A stretch of 64,000 nucleotides of DNA from Rutidosis leptorrhynchoides (taxonomy: Eukaryota; Streptophyta; Magnoliopsida; Asterales; Asteraceae): the NCBI RefSeq assembly GCF_046630445.1, contig NC_092339.1, forward strand, positions 54,607,501 to 54,671,500. Reading direction: 5' to 3'. Below are positions 45,432-58,535 of the stretch, piece after piece. The first letter of the stretch is position 1. Each line of letters starts with the position of its first letter. The translations under genes were made by a program, and so were the position numbers. A model generated the notes under the pieces. The model searched no databases and had not been told where the DNA came from. It saw only the letters and a program-made list of their open reading frames with translations.

Positions 45432-47873
45432 TGTAGCGACCCCGACAAATCGTCAAGTGACGGCGTCGGCTACGTGGGTCCCATTACCTGATTATAAGTC
45501 TTTAAGATAACGTTTGACCAAAATATGTCGCCTTCATTTCAAAATAAAGATTGTTTCAAAGTTTACAAGAATTGTTCAACCAAAAGTTAAGTTACAACGT
45601 TATAAGTACGATTGAAATCTAGGCGACACGGTTTAAAGTAAAGTCAAAAGACGCTCCATGAAATGCATGTATACTCGACATCGGATGCAAGTATCAATTA
45701 GTAAGCGGAAGCATGTTTCACATATCGTGCATGACCTGAGAAAAACATAGAGAATCTGTCAACGAAAACGTTGGTGAAATCATAGGTTTAAGTAAGTAAG
45801 TACAAGTGAACCACAAGATTTGCATCAATGAATTAATAGTAATACATTCCAAAATTCTGTTTCACGAGCACCCAATTATCAATGCTTAACATTTCCTTCC
45901 ATTGAACCCCATCACTTAGTGCTAGAACATACACTGTTTCTCGAAAATATATTTCATTCGTAAACGGTAGCGAACCGTTTGAATGAGGGTTTGTCAAACC
46001 CATATGGATCCATACAACATAAGTTCTCGCTTACACCCGGCAAGTGTAACTAATGATAATCGAATTGAGGATTTTGTTCTAAACTCGTATGTAGAATGTT
46101 TGTTTTTCCTGTACTTGTGTTCACTTAGTAAAGAAATGTTTATGTTTTCTCATCCCAAATGTAAGTTCAAAAAGAGTAAAAGTGGGACTATGATCTCACC
46201 TCGAGTGCACAAGTATAAAGGTACTTCAACAAGTAAACGTGTGCAAAGACAAAGCTAGTCTTGACCTAAACAATAGGTTTGTATCAATAACGGTAAACAC
46301 AATAGGTCAAAGATGTTCAATTAGTCCTATGGCTCGTTACGACTCAATAATGTAGCATGTGAATCAAGTTGTCATGTTTCATGCAAGATACAAGTATAAA
46401 AGCATGTTAGAACGATTGCACAATTATTTGGTTAAGTTTGATTAAAAGTCAACTTGGTCGGGTCAAAGTCAACAGAAAAGTCAACGGGGTCGGGTTGGAT
46501 ATCCGACAATTTTTCTAAGTTATATAATCATATATGAGCATGTTGGCCAAGTTTCATGTTAATCGGAGGTCCGTAGCATAGCAAACATTTTCATGTCAAA
46601 TGACCAAAGCGAACAGCCAGTTTTAGCCAAATGGGACGGCGTCCCAATTGGCTAGACGGCGTCCCGATTTAAAGGGTGGGACGGCGTCTCGAGAAGCTAG
46701 ACGGCGTCCCAGTTCAAAATGTGGGACGGCGTCCCAAGTATCTGGACGGCGTCCTGATCTTGTCCCAGGCCCTGTTTGCTGTATTCCTCAAATGGACGAA
46801 CCAAAACACAAACAATCACATTTTATGATCCGCAAACAATTAGAACATGTATTTTATATCATCGGAAAGCTCTTTCGACAAGGAACGCAACTAAGCACTT
46901 TTCATCAAGCAAAAACATCATATACTATAACCGAAATCCCGTCAAGTGATCAATAGAGGTTTATTTTCAAGTTTCAAGTTTATCAATTGAAATTTAAGTT
47001 TCGGGAATCCAATTTATACATATGATATGCCGTTTTGAAGGTAATGAAGCATGTAACCCATCTAAACACTTATCAATAACATTAACAAGCATTCAACGCA
47101 TCAAAAGTTCGTTTTAAGAGTTGTCAACCCTAACCAAAAGTTCACAAAATCAATAATCGCGTTTATGAAGTTTCTTAAATCGATCTATACATCAAAATGA
47201 AGCTAATGATACTAGGAACACAATTAGAACATGAACTTTTAACATCTAACAACATATGATCATCCAAAATTCAAGAACAACACACCAAAATTCAAGTTCA
47301 TGCTAGTTACACTAAAACAACGAGATCGAGCATACAAATTATATATTCATGTTAGACTTGAGCCATAGACACTAATTAACACTTTTATGAGTTAAAAACA
47401 TCAAGAACACAAAATCTAGTGATTTTAGAAAGTTACCCAAATGAGATGAAGTTGGTACCAAAACGAAGAGGATGAAGAGAGGATCACGAATATGTAATTT
47501 ATTTGGTTGCTAGCTCCCTAATCCGGATTTAGATGATGAATGAATGGATTTGGTTTTTGAGTGTGTGTTCTTGCTAGAGAGAAAGAGAGAGAGATGGAGG
47601 TGGAAATGAATGGGTGAAAGGGGTTTGACCCTTTGACCTAGTCAAGGGTTTGATCCCTTGTCAAGTTTAGTCCCTCAACTATGAATCGGGTGCGGGAATT
47701 AACCGAACGAATTATTTTAAATTTCACGGGAGTACGGGAGATATTAAATTCCGATAACGAGAATATTTAAAATGTTACTTAACAAAGGATACGAATCTAG
47801 ATACGAAGGGTATTATTTAAAAAGAAAAAGACGGGCGTTAAAATAATTTAACGGAAAAATGCGGGATGTTACA
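45432..47873 (-). repeat. Gypsy 5' LTR (right copy)
   Basis: Same length as the left LTR and almost identical, including the block of six GACGGCGTC palindromes at 46633-46755. Confidence 0.95.
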
Positions 47874-48125
47874 TTACACAACCTTGTGCACCCGACATGA
47901 CTCCCGAACAACACGCGTTGGTGATGAGAGCCAAAAATAAGATCCAAAAAATTTATCAAAACGCGTTTCAATCCGACGACGAAGACGACGAGTAGTGTTT
48001 TATTTGTTTAATTTATATGTTCTTGTATTGTATTTTAATTTATGTCTTTTTAATTTCAAAAAAATGTAACCGTAACTTTTTAATTTAATAAAATGTGTTG
48101 TTCAAAAAAATATAATTGACATAAA

Positions 48126-48129
<4 letters not shown>

Positions 48130-48165
<36 letters not shown>

Positions 48166-48175
48166 GTAATAAATA
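48130..48175. repeat. (AAT)n microsatellite
   Basis: About 14 units in the 3' flank of the Myb-like ORF. Confidence 0.85.
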
Positions 48176-48328
48176 TTAATAAAAAAATGTGGGGCCATGT
48201 GATGAGGAGTAAGGATGTCATGGTGGGTAGTGGTGTGTGATGGAGAGGAGGTGAAAAATAAATGGAGAGAGAAAGCTGATGTGGTGGTGTGTCCTGGGGA
48301 GGAAGTACGTCATGGTTGGGAGTGGTCT

Positions 48329-48633
48329 GAAAAGTAAATATTTTTCTTTCGAGATTGGGTATTTATAGACTGCCTTCTAGATTTAACTTATCTTTACGAG
48401 GTTTGGAAATTGATTGTATTAATTGATTGTACTTTTTTAACTCGCATCCGATTAAGAAAATGGATTCATTTGACTCCATAAGCAATTTTCGTATTATTGG
48501 ATAATTAGCTGTCAATATGCAGAGTTTTGATACACTGCTACTGTTTCATACCCCTGATTGTACAGAATTCTATAAACCAAGGATCTCATTAGTCTCAACT
48601 GATTGAGTCAGTTGCACCAACTGATGTTCATAT
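48329..48633. other. Unassigned DNA between elements
   Basis: No ORF or terminal repeat seen. Confidence 0.4.
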
Positions 48634-50703
48634 TGTAACATCCTTAATATTTAAAGGGGTCATGGGTGTAAAGTCCTTGGTATTTAGGGACTAGAGGAAG
48701 GTGTTTGGAATATTGAGGGATTAAAGGTGTATAAGTCCCAATCTTTTATTAAAAGCTGGAAACTAATGAGTTCTAACTCATTCTAGACACCAAAAATTGA
48801 AACAGGGACTAGAGAGGATATAAGGGCGACGAGCTAGGGCAAACTAGGATGAAGAACAAGTTTGATTTCCTTCAAATTGGAACATGAAATTAGAGCTTTG
48901 GTGCTAGCAATAACTTGTAGGTGTAGAGATTTTTGGAAGAATCATCTTCTTTCCTTCATCTCTAAAGTTTGGTAAGAACCCTAATCTTAGTTATTGGATT
49001 TCTTTATCAATTATGATTATGTATGTGTGTATTTTGGTTGAGTTGGTGTTTAAATGGAGTTTTTAGCTTCATTCAAACTCTAACTCAATTTTGTAAGTTA
49101 GGGTTTATGGGGTTAATGGTTGGAATTGATGATGAATTGTGTTAAAATAAGTCCTTAATAGTATTGTTAATAATCAAGGGCTTGAAGACTAGTGTTTTGG
49201 GTATGTTCATGAGTTGAAAATTGGTTAAGTGTTGTTAAACCCGTAGCCAAGTAAAAACTGCACAAAACTCGATTTTGTAAAGGTCATATCTTGTAAACCG
49301 TGACTCCGTTTGGGGCGCGTGAGCACTTTTCTGAAAGGTCTTTGAATATCCTATCCAATGAATAAGTTTTTGAGGACTGAACAGGAAATTAACTGGGTCA
49401 AAAACTGCTGTAAAGTTGGTGCTGTCCGAAAGGTCAAAATGGGTAAAAATTGTATAAAGTGTTATGGTTTGGGATTTTGGGCTTGGTATTAGTGTCTATA
49501 TTGTTAGGTTGTTGTTTGGGCCTGAATTGCCACTCATAGTGGTAATGAGTCGAGTGTTTCTTGAGTCAAATTGGTCGAAATCTTAATTGGGTCGAAATTA
49601 AGTTGGGAGTCACTTATGGTGTCTAGTGGCTTTACGGACGGGTTTTTTGTTTATGTGTGTGATAATTAGCTAAATAGAAATATTTAGCTTATTATTTGTG
49701 ATATAATGTAATAGGTGGATTACGTTGGCGACTCGTGGAATTCGGATATTGTGTTGCTAGAGATTCCGAGGTGAGTGGAATAATTATATGTATGTGTATA
49801 TAATTTATTTGCTTGTGTGTGGGGTGTGGTTAGTGTATCCGTGCGTGAGGTTATAGTGTTATCCGTGCGTGAGGATTTCACTACCCTTTTGTACGATGGG
49901 GGCCACATGTGTGTCATGGTGTTGGTAGTTTTACTACTTCGTCATGACATGTGCGATGGGTGGGTTGTGGCCGTTGACTCGGTCCACTATATTCACCTTG
50001 GGAGTAACGTTGTATTTGCGCGGTATAACGTTATCGGGAAATGCGAGTACCATTCCCGGGTTGTGTGAATATGGATCCATATTGCTTGTATGCGTGTGTG
50101 TTTATGTTTTAGCGTGTTACTTGTTGATTATATGCTAACGGTGATGGTAGCTTGGGGTATGCGTTGATATGCGTTATTATGTGTTGTATGTGTAAGTGGG
50201 TGCAAGTAAGTGAATTATATATGTATATGTATAATTATTGCATTCACTAAGCTTTATGCTTACCCCTCGTGTTGTTTACTTTTTTTATATAGGTACGGTT
50301 GACTTCGAGTTATCTAGTTGCTAGACTAGATATTTAGACGTTGTTTGAGCTCATAGCGGGATGGCTCGTGGCTTATTGGACTTGAGTTGGGGATAGATAG
50401 TCCTCGTGATCATGCTCTTGGTATCGGTTTGGGTTGTTGAGTCATAAATCATTCGTAAGGTAATTTGGGTCAAAATTACACTTTTGTGTTATGTAACGGG
50501 TCGTGGGTAACCCGATAAATGATTAAACTTGGTCAAGCATTTCGTTGTCTGATTTTGTCGTATGTTAAAGCTTAAACAGATTTTAATTTTGGTTGATATG
50601 AATGAGTTTGGGTAATTTTTGTGTTGGTTTTGAAATGTGTCGAGATGTATAAAATAAATAAAAAATTGTTGTCGTTTTGTGGAATTGAGTCGAAGTCGTT
50701 TCA
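48634..50703 (+). mobile_element. Solo LTR, gypsy type, 2,070 bp
   Basis: Starts TGTAACATCC and ends GTCGTTTCA with a perfect 5-bp TSD CATAT at 48629-48633 and 50704-50708. No internal domain or second LTR is present, so it is the product of LTR-LTR recombination. The TGTAACATCC start suggests plus orientation by analogy with the gypsy LTR above. A short repeat 'ccgtgcgtgagg' occurs twice near 49840-49875. ORFs inside it are not considered genes. Confidence 0.88.
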
Positions 50704-50738
50704 CATATGCGTATATGTGTATGGATATATAATAAACA

Positions 50739-51035
50739 CCTTAGACCTACCTACTAAACCATAACACATCTTCTCAATTCATTTATAATATAATTTAATC
50801 ATATATACACATTCAGATATGTATCTAATCCTTACTACACTACAATTACAACAAATCATATAAATATAAATTATAACTACAACTGTACGGAACTATAAAC
50901 AATACCTTTTTCTCAATTGTAGAGGTTTGAACAGGAGCACCACCATTAGATAGTGGTTGAGAAAACTGCACTACTTTGACGTTTCTTAACCAATTTTCCT
51001 CTTATTTTTACAGATCTCAATCATAGTATCTCCCT
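50739..51035 (-). pseudogene. Second importin-alpha fragment (Helitron-free)
   Basis: Homologous to 23760-23860 plus 24415-24610. On the minus strand the IBB region (around EDTMIEICK), the QPLSNGGAPVQTSTIEKK segment and the splice donor (GTATTG) are recognisable. A one-base deletion and stops break the frame. It keeps the uninterrupted site 'aaatcatataaata', where the other copy has the Helitron. It ends near 51035 inside the IBB exon. Confidence 0.8.
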
Positions 51036-51496
51036 TCGGATATTTTTTTTTAAAATAGTAATATTTGGTAGGGGAATTACAGAAATGGTTTTTCAAAGGT
51101 AAAAATTATAGAAATGGGTAAACTGGAATTTCAGATGTCGGTTTGCTGTTTTTAATCCAAACTGGCATTTCAAATGACGGTTTGTAGCCACGTTGCCCTA
51201 ATCGTAGAACCTTTTCCAGTAATCTGACACACTGCAAACCGGCAATTGAAATGCCGGTTTCTACCCATGATTTTCACTGATTATTTCTAGTTTTTCAGAC
51301 TTATTACTGTTTTTTCAGACTATTATCACTGTTTTTCCGACTATTATTACTGCAAGGCTGCAACCTATGATATCATAGTCCATTATTACAATCAATATGA
51401 GTTTGAATTGCCAGAAAAATCTTAGTAAACTGGAATCAATTAATTCAAAACCATTACCATTACCATTACATGTTTCTTCAATTACTAAAACACTAA
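51036..51496. other. Unassigned repeat-like DNA, perhaps MULE 5' end
   Basis: Contains a hairpin AAACCGGCA-attgaaa-TGCCGGTTT (51236-51260) and related 'aaactggcatttcaaatgacggttt' sequences nearby. It may be the terminal region of the MULE whose transposase starts at 51851, but its other end is not visible. Confidence 0.35.
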
Positions 51497-51797
51497 GGTG
51501 CTGTTTGTTTTTTAAGATGTTTTGGTCTGAAGATCTGCGGACCATGTCTGTAAAGAAGATGTGGTCTAAAGGTCTGTATGCTGAATAGTGAAGACTGTTT
51601 GTTTTTATGTCTGCAAAATAACATAGTTATGTCTGCAGCACTTAGAAGCATATTTCTAAGTCTGCGAGGCTGCAGACATAATAAGACATTATTTTATCTT
51701 ATGTCTTCAGAAAAACAAACTGTCTGCAGTAAAAATGTCTGCGGGCGCGAAGACATAAGACATAATAAGGTCTGCAGACAGGAAAACAAACAACACC
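51497..51797. mobile_element. Tourist-like (PIF/Harbinger) MITE, 301 bp
   Basis: The ends GGTGCTGTTTGTT and AACAAACAACACC are inverted repeats with one mismatch, and the TSD TAA is at 51494-51496 and 51798-51800. The interior is rich in 'gtctgcagac'-type motifs. No ORF. Confidence 0.92.
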
Positions 51798-53176
51798 TAA
51801 AACACCTCATATTACTAAAACACTAAAACACATTATATTCATCACATACGATGGCTGAATTTTGTGGATTTATGGTTCATTTTGTTTGAGGTGGTAGAAT
51901 TACATTTCAAAATGGGTGGTTAACTTGTGATGAAACATCATTTAGAACCACTTTTCCACTATACCAAAAGATTAATTGCATGAAGTAAAACGAAATGCTT
52001 ATAAATATGTGGGTGTTGATCCAAGAACACATACGTTGAAGATGAGTATGTGGAATGAGTACTTCGGCAATGCGTGTGCGACTGAAATTCACGACGATAA
52101 TTCTTTGGAATCAATGTATTTTTTGGATAGTCAAAATCCACATTACATTGGTCAAATTGAAATTCAGTTTGAACAAGTCTGTTCGACACAACGATCCAGT
52201 TTTGTAGATCAGTTACAAAGTTTGATTCAGTCTACTCAAGTTACACAAACCGGGGGCGGTGGTGCATCTGAAGCGACCCGTCCTAATCCATAAGGACGAA
52301 TACGATAACATATGATTACATTGCGAGATATTGACCTCTATATGATACATTTTTACAAACATTGCATTCGTTTTTAAAAGACAATCTTTCATAACATCGA
52401 AAGTTGACAGGTATGCATACCATTTCATAATATCCAAACTATAAATGACCTAATCTGTCATTTACTTAATAATAATCTTTAATGAATTTCAACGACTCGA
52501 AAGCAACGTCTTTTGAAATATGTCATGAATGACTCCAAGTACTATCTTTAAAATGAGCAAATGCACAACGGAAGATTTCTTTCAAACCTGAGAATAAACA
52601 TGCTTTCAAGTGTCAACCAAAAGGTTGGTGAGTTCATTAGTTTATCATAATCGATCATTTCCATAATTTTAATAGACCACAAGATTTCATTTTCGTTTCA
52701 AGTTGCAGGTCTGTTCACTGCTATAAAAATTCATTCATATGGATTGAACACCTGGTAACCGACATTAACAAGATGCATATAAGAATATCCCCATCATTCC
52801 GCGACATCCATCGGACATGATAATAAAACTCGAAGTACTAAAGCATCCGCAACAACGGATGGGGTTTGTTAGGCCCAATAGATCTATCTTTAGGATTCGC
52901 GTCAATTAGTAGACTGGTTTACTAATTCTTAGGTTACCAAGCAAAAAGGGGCACATTCGGCTTCGATCATTCAACCATATAATGTAGTTTCGATTACTTG
53001 TGTCTATTTCGTTAAATATTTATAAAAGCGCATGTATTCTCAGTCCCAAAAATATATATTGCAAAAGCATTTAAAAAGGGAGTAATGAAACTCACCATAC
53101 TGTATTTCGTAGTAAAAATACATATGACGTCGTTGAACAAATATAAGGTTGGCCTCGGATTCACGAACCTATATTA

Positions 53177-53177
<1 letters not shown>

Positions 53178-53251
<74 letters not shown>
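53178..53251. repeat. (GT)n(AT)n microsatellite
   Basis: A short GT run followed by about 31 AT units. Confidence 0.9.
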
Positions 53252-53254
<3 letters not shown>

Positions 53255-54084
53255 TCAATATCTATCAAACAATTTAGGTCAAGTCATAGTGTATCACAAT
53301 CCTAATGCTCGAGATTATCATGCATACGTCAACAAAAGTCATCTTAACCCAGATTGATTTCCAAAATCTATACATGTTTATTATATAACTTAAAGTCATC
53401 TAATATATTTAAATATATTTATCAGATTTTATTAACGTAAATAATACAAGTCATTTATTAATGAATAAAAACTTATATTAAAATTTATATATGATAAAAA
53501 TATACTTTTATATCAAGTTTATAAAGTTCACTTAATATCATAAAAATATAGTGGCATGTATTTTTAATGTAATTTTATTACGTATGATAAAAATATCTTT
53601 GTATCTCATATTCATTTGATAAAATAATATTGATAATAATAATAAATAAAGTTGTATTTATAATAAAAATATAATAATAATAAAATAATAATAATAATAA
53701 TAACAATATTTATATTTACTAATGATAATAATAATCTTGATAATAAATAATAATCTTTTGTAATAATATAAATGTTATAATAATAATAATATTTCTGATA
53801 TAAATATTATATTCATGTTAACGATAATAACAATAAATAACAATGTTTATATGAGACTGATAATTCTATTCGAAATGATAATTTTTAATAATAATAATAC
53901 AAAAATGATTATAATAATGATATTTTATAACAATAATGATATTTATCAAAATGATAATTTTAATAAAAATGATAGTTTTAATATAAATGATGCTTTTAAT
54001 AATAATAACGATAAAAATAATAACTTGATAGTTTTGATAAAAATATTAATTATTTTAATAATATTAATAATAATAATAAAAATC

Positions 54085-54089
<5 letters not shown>

Positions 54090-54156
<67 letters not shown>

Positions 54157-54158
54157 GT

Positions 54159-54226
<68 letters not shown>

Positions 54227-54240
54227 TTATTAAATAATAA
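54090..54240. repeat. (AAT)n microsatellite, unit 1
   Basis: About 150 bp. The unit-2 equivalent at 59682-59755 is about half as long. It encodes a spurious poly-Ile ORF. Confidence 0.9.
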
Positions 54241-54618
54241 TAATAATAATAACGATAATAACGACGATAACGATAATGATAACGATAATCAGTTTAACAA
54301 TAATACTTTAAAATTATAGATAATTCAATTGACGATATCTTTTAATCCATTCATCAAAACCAAACGATATCTAAATGAAAAGTTTATAGTTTTTCGCCAG
54401 CTTTCCAACGACATGCATATCATATACCTTATCTCAGTAGCATATGTATTTAATTCATGATCTATCAATAAGTATTTAACGACAAAATTAAACATACAAG
54501 CATGCATAATCATATATACTCGAGCACTAGTCAGGGATACACTATTAATATATAAAAGTTAAGTTATGAGTGCTCACGTATCAATATTGAGATTCAATAT
54601 TGCAGGAAAGTACGTAGA

Positions 54619-55507
54619 TGAAATGTCCCGTTCATATTGATTATAAACGTTCCATATTAATTGATTTCGTTGCGAGGTTTTGACCTCTATATGAGACGTT
54701 TTTCAAAGACTGCATTCATTTTTAAAACAACCATAACCTTTATTTTATCAATAAAGGTTTCAAAAGCATTACGTAGATTATCAAATAATGATAATCTAAA
54801 ATATACTGTTTACACACGACCATTACATAATGGTTTACAATAGAAATATATTACATCGACATATGTTTCTTGAATGCAGTTTTTACACAATATCATACAA
54901 ACATGGACTCCAAATCTTGTCCTTATTTTAGTATGCAACAGCGGAAGCTCTTAGTATTCACATGAGAATAAACATGCTTTAAACGTCAACAAAAATGTTG
55001 GTGAGTTATAGGTTTAACCTATATATATCAAATCGTAACAATAGACCACAAGATTTCATATTTCAATATACATCCCATACATAGAGATAAAAATCATTCA
55101 TATGGTGAACACCTGGTAACCGACATTAACAAGATGCATATATAAGAATATCTCCATCATTCCAGGACACCCTTCGGATATGATATAAATTTCGAAGTAC
55201 TAAAGCATCCGGTACTTTGGATGGGGTTTGTTAGGCCCAATAGATCTATCTTTAGGATTCGCGTCAATTAGGGTGTCTGTTCCCTAATTCTTAGATTACC
55301 AGACTTAATAAAAAGGGGCATATTCGATTTCGATAATTCAACCATAGAATGTAGTTTCACGTACTTGTGTTTATTTTGTAAATCATTTATAAAACCTGCA
55401 TGTATTCTCATCCCAAAAATATTAGATTTTAAAAGTGGGACTATAACTCACTTTCACAGATATTTCCTTCCTCGGAAATAAGACTTGGCCACGGATCGAT
55501 TCACGAA

Positions 55508-55580
<73 letters not shown>

Positions 55581-58117
55581 AAGTATGATCAAAATATAAT
55601 TACAACCATTTTTATTATGTTTTAAAGATTTGAGTGTATTAAGTCAGCTGTCCTCGTTAGTAACCTACAACTAGTTGTCCACAGTTAGATGTACAGAAAT
55701 AAATCGATATATATTATCTTGAATCAATCCACGACCCAGTGTATACACGTCTCAGGCTAAATCACAACTCAAACTATATATATTTTTGGAATCAACCTCA
55801 ACCCTGTATAGCTAACTCCAACATTACTGCATATAGAGTGTCTATGGTTGTTCCAAATAATATATATAGATGGGTAAATATGATATGTCAAAACATTTGC
55901 ATACGTGTCTATGGTATCCCAAGATTACATAATATATTAGAATATATGTATAATACAATATAAGTTAGCTAGGATATGATTTGTATAGATTTGTTAAACA
56001 TTTCCCGTAGCTAAAAAGATCAAAAATATCCAATCTTGTTTTACCCATAACTTCTTCATTTTAAATCCGTTTTGAGTGAATCAAATTGCTATGGTTTCAT
56101 ATTGAACTTAAGTTTATGAATCTATACAGAAAAAGTATAAGTTTATAGTCGGAATTACAGGTTATAAGTTGTTTTTGTAAAGGTAGTCATTTCAGTCGAA
56201 AGAACGACGTCTAGATGACCATTTTGGAAAACATACTTCCAATTTGAGTTTAACCATGATTTTTGGATATAGTTTCATGTTCATAAGAAAAATCATTTTC
56301 CCAGAAGAACAACTTTTAAATCAAAGTTTATCATAGTTTTTAATTAACTAACCCAAAACAGCCCGCGGTGTTACTATAACGGCGTATATCCGGTTTTACG
56401 GTGTTTTTCGTGTTTTTCGGTTTTAAATCATTAAGTTGGCATATCATATAGATATAGAATATGTGTTTAGTTTATTTTAAAAGTCAAGTTAGAAGGATTA
56501 ACTTTTGTTTGCGAACAAGTTTAGAATTAACTAAACTATGTTCTAGTGATTTCAAGTTTAAACCTTCGAATAAGATAGCTTTATATGTATGAATCGAATG
56601 ATGTTATGAACATCATTACTACCTCAAGTTTTCTGGATAAAACTACTGTAAATGAGAAAAATGGATCTAGCTTCAAAGGATCCTTGGATGGCTTGAAAGT
56701 TCTTGAAGCAGAATCATGACACGAAAACAAGTTCAAGTAAGATTTCCACTCGAAATAAGATTGTTATAGTTATAGAAATTGAATCAAAGTTTGAATATGA
56801 TTATTACCTTGTATTAGAAAGATATCTTACTGTAAATAAGAAAGATTTCTTGAAGTTGGATGATCACTTTACAAGATTGGAAGTAAGCTAGCAAACTTGG
56901 AAGTATTCTTGATTTTATGAAACTAGAACTTATAGAATTTATGAAGAACACTTAGAACTTGAAGATAGAACTTGAGAGAGATCACTTAGATGAAGAAAAT
57001 TGAAGAATGAAAGTGTTTGTAGGTGTTTTTGGTCGTTGGTATATGGATTAGATATAAAGGATGTGTAATTTTGTTTTCATGTAAATAAGTCATGAATGAT
57101 TACTCATATTTTTGTAATTTTATGAGATATTTCATGCTAGTTGCCAAATGATGGTTCCCACATGTGTTAGGTGACTCACATGGGCTGCTAAGAGCTGATC
57201 ATTGGAGTGTATATACCAATAGTACATACATCTAAAAGCTGTGTATTGTACGAGTACGAATACAGGTGCATACGAGTAGAATTGTTGATGAAACTGAACG
57301 AGGATGTAATTGTAAGCATTTTTGTTAAGTAGAAGTTTTTTGATAAGTGTGTTGAAGTCTTTAAAATGTGTATGAATACATATTAAAACACTACATGTAT
57401 ATACATTTTAACTGAGTCGTTAAGTCATCGTTAGTCGTTACATGTAAATGTTGATTTGAAACCTTTAAGTTAACGATCTTGTAAAATGTTGTTAACCTAA
57501 TGTTTATTATATCTAATGAGATGTTAAATTATTATATTATCATGATATTATGATATATTAATATATCTTAATATGATATATATACATTTAAATGTCGTTA
57601 CAATGATAATCGTTACATATATGTCTCGTTTCGAAATCATTAAGTTAGTAGTCTTGTTTTTACATATGTAGTTCATTGTTAACACACTTAATGATATATT
57701 TAAATATCATTTTATCATGTTAAATAAAGTGTATCAATATCTTAATATGGTACATATGTATTTAGTAGACGTTATCATAACGATAATTGTTATATATATC
57801 ATTTCGAGTTTCTTAACTTAGTAATCTCATTTCTTATGTATATCACACATTGTTAATATACTTAGTGAGATACTTACTCATCATAATCTCATGTCAACCA
57901 TATATATATGTATATATATACCACAACATGTAGTTTTTATAAATTTGTAACGTTCGTGAATCGCCGGTCAACTTGGGTGATCAATTGTCTATATGAAACT
58001 TATTTCATTTAATCAAGTCTTAACAAGTTTGATTGCTTAACACGTTGAAAACATTTAGTCATGTAAATATCAATCCCAATTAATATATATAAACATGAAA
58101 AAGTTCGGGTCACTACA
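54619..58117 (-). mobile_element. Nested solo LTR, 3.5 kb
   Basis: Ends TGAAATGTCCCG and CGGGTCACTACA, with TSD GTAGA at 54614-54618 and 58118-58122. The unit-2 sequence at 60168-60172 shows the single, unoccupied GTAGA. Read on the minus strand it starts TGTAGTGACCCG, as does the LTR starting at 62968. Only one LTR and no interior are present. Its short ORFs (for example 55739-55963) are not convincing genes. Confidence 0.9.
55511..55579. repeat. (AT)n microsatellite
   Basis: About 34 units within the nested solo LTR, at the same 'tcacgaacct' context that precedes the (AT)n tract at 53187. Confidence 0.93.
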
Positions 58118-58484
58118 GTAGACGCAATGGAGACGATAAACACTAGATTGACCTCACGAGCAAAACCCCCGAACCATACCCATAACCTCCATAGCTAAAA
58201 CCCATAATTTCCTTAGCTCTATCCCGCTCATAAAACCCGTTTTGAAAACACGTGAGCAGAACCTCGTCGTAGTATTTTATGTATAATACTAATAATAATA
58301 CTACTACTATTAATATCATAAGATTAATAATAATATTTAATAATAATAATAATAATTATAATAAATAAATTAAGTAAATATTATGGAGTACATAATAGAG
58401 TAAATTGATTGAGGAAAAAAAATGAATGAGTGAAACACTTCGGCCAGAATGCTCGAGCTTTATAGTATCATTTCTGAAACAGCA

Positions 58485-58535
58485 CCCCATGCGATCGCAT
58501 GGGGTTTACTCTCTATGGCCATGCGATCGCATGGC
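58485..58535. repeat. Two long perfect palindromes with GCGATCGC core
   Basis: CCCCATGCGATCGCATGGGG (20 bp, 58485-58504) and GCCATGCGATCGCATGGC (18 bp, 58518-58535) lie 13 bp apart. In duplication unit 2 (60533-60584) the first is broken by two substitutions and the second is intact. Confidence 0.95.

Larger units (their letters stand above)
39020..47873 (-). mobile_element. Young Ty3/gypsy element with gag only
   Basis: LTRs of 2,442 bp each (39020-41461 and 45432-47873), TSD TTACA at 39015-39019 and 47874-47878, PBS at 45418-45429 and PPT at 41462-41500 define an intact minus-strand insertion. I noticed only three substitutions between the LTRs (near 39794/46206, 40653/47065 and 41334/47746), so it is very recent. 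Gag is open, but protease and RT are stop-ridden and most of pol is gone from the 3,970-bp interior. It inserted into the last part of the Myb-like ORF. The gag zinc knuckles and PPT context suggest a Tekay/Del-like chromovirus origin (inference). Confidence 0.95.
37871..47995 (+). pseudogene. Myb/SANT-like protein (Harbinger ORF1 type), interrupted by LTR element
   Basis: ATG at 37871 gives 383 codons to 39019. The frame resumes at 47879 after the gypsy element and second TTACA copy, and ends at TAG 47993-47995, about 421 codons in all with no other lesion. The Gln/Pro/Ser-rich N-terminus (1-150) is followed by a basic patch and a Myb/SANT-like trihelix region from KSPWSDDESRILATVW to YEDAWKVLKECPKF (about 157-290). 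A linker and an NAM-associated-type helical C-terminus end in an acidic DDEDDE tail. In Harbinger elements such proteins bind DNA and help the transposase enter the nucleus (family knowledge). Readthrough into the LTR would give a 402-residue truncated protein. Confidence 0.75.
37494..48328 (+). mobile_element. Harbinger-like non-autonomous element with Myb ORF, split by gypsy
   Basis: A 14-bp inverted repeat AGACCACTCCCAAC lies at 37494-37507 and, inverted, at 48315-48328. Without the gypsy insertion the unit is about 2.0 kb. It contains one ORF of the Myb/SANT plus NAM-associated type that accompanies PIF/Harbinger transposases, but no DDE transposase. I could not resolve a TWA TSD (flanks are ATG and GAA directly outside the repeat), so the exact ends are unproven. 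Confidence 0.5.

Noticed and set aside
49817-50138. ORFs of 64-83 codons
   Set aside because: Inside the solo LTR, overlapping in different frames, no recognisable product.
53815-54237. Poly-Ile ORF and its copy at 59430-59753
   Set aside because: (AAT)n microsatellite inside a solo LTR.
56703-56891. 62-codon ORF in the nested solo LTR
   Set aside because: No domain. LTR interior sequence.
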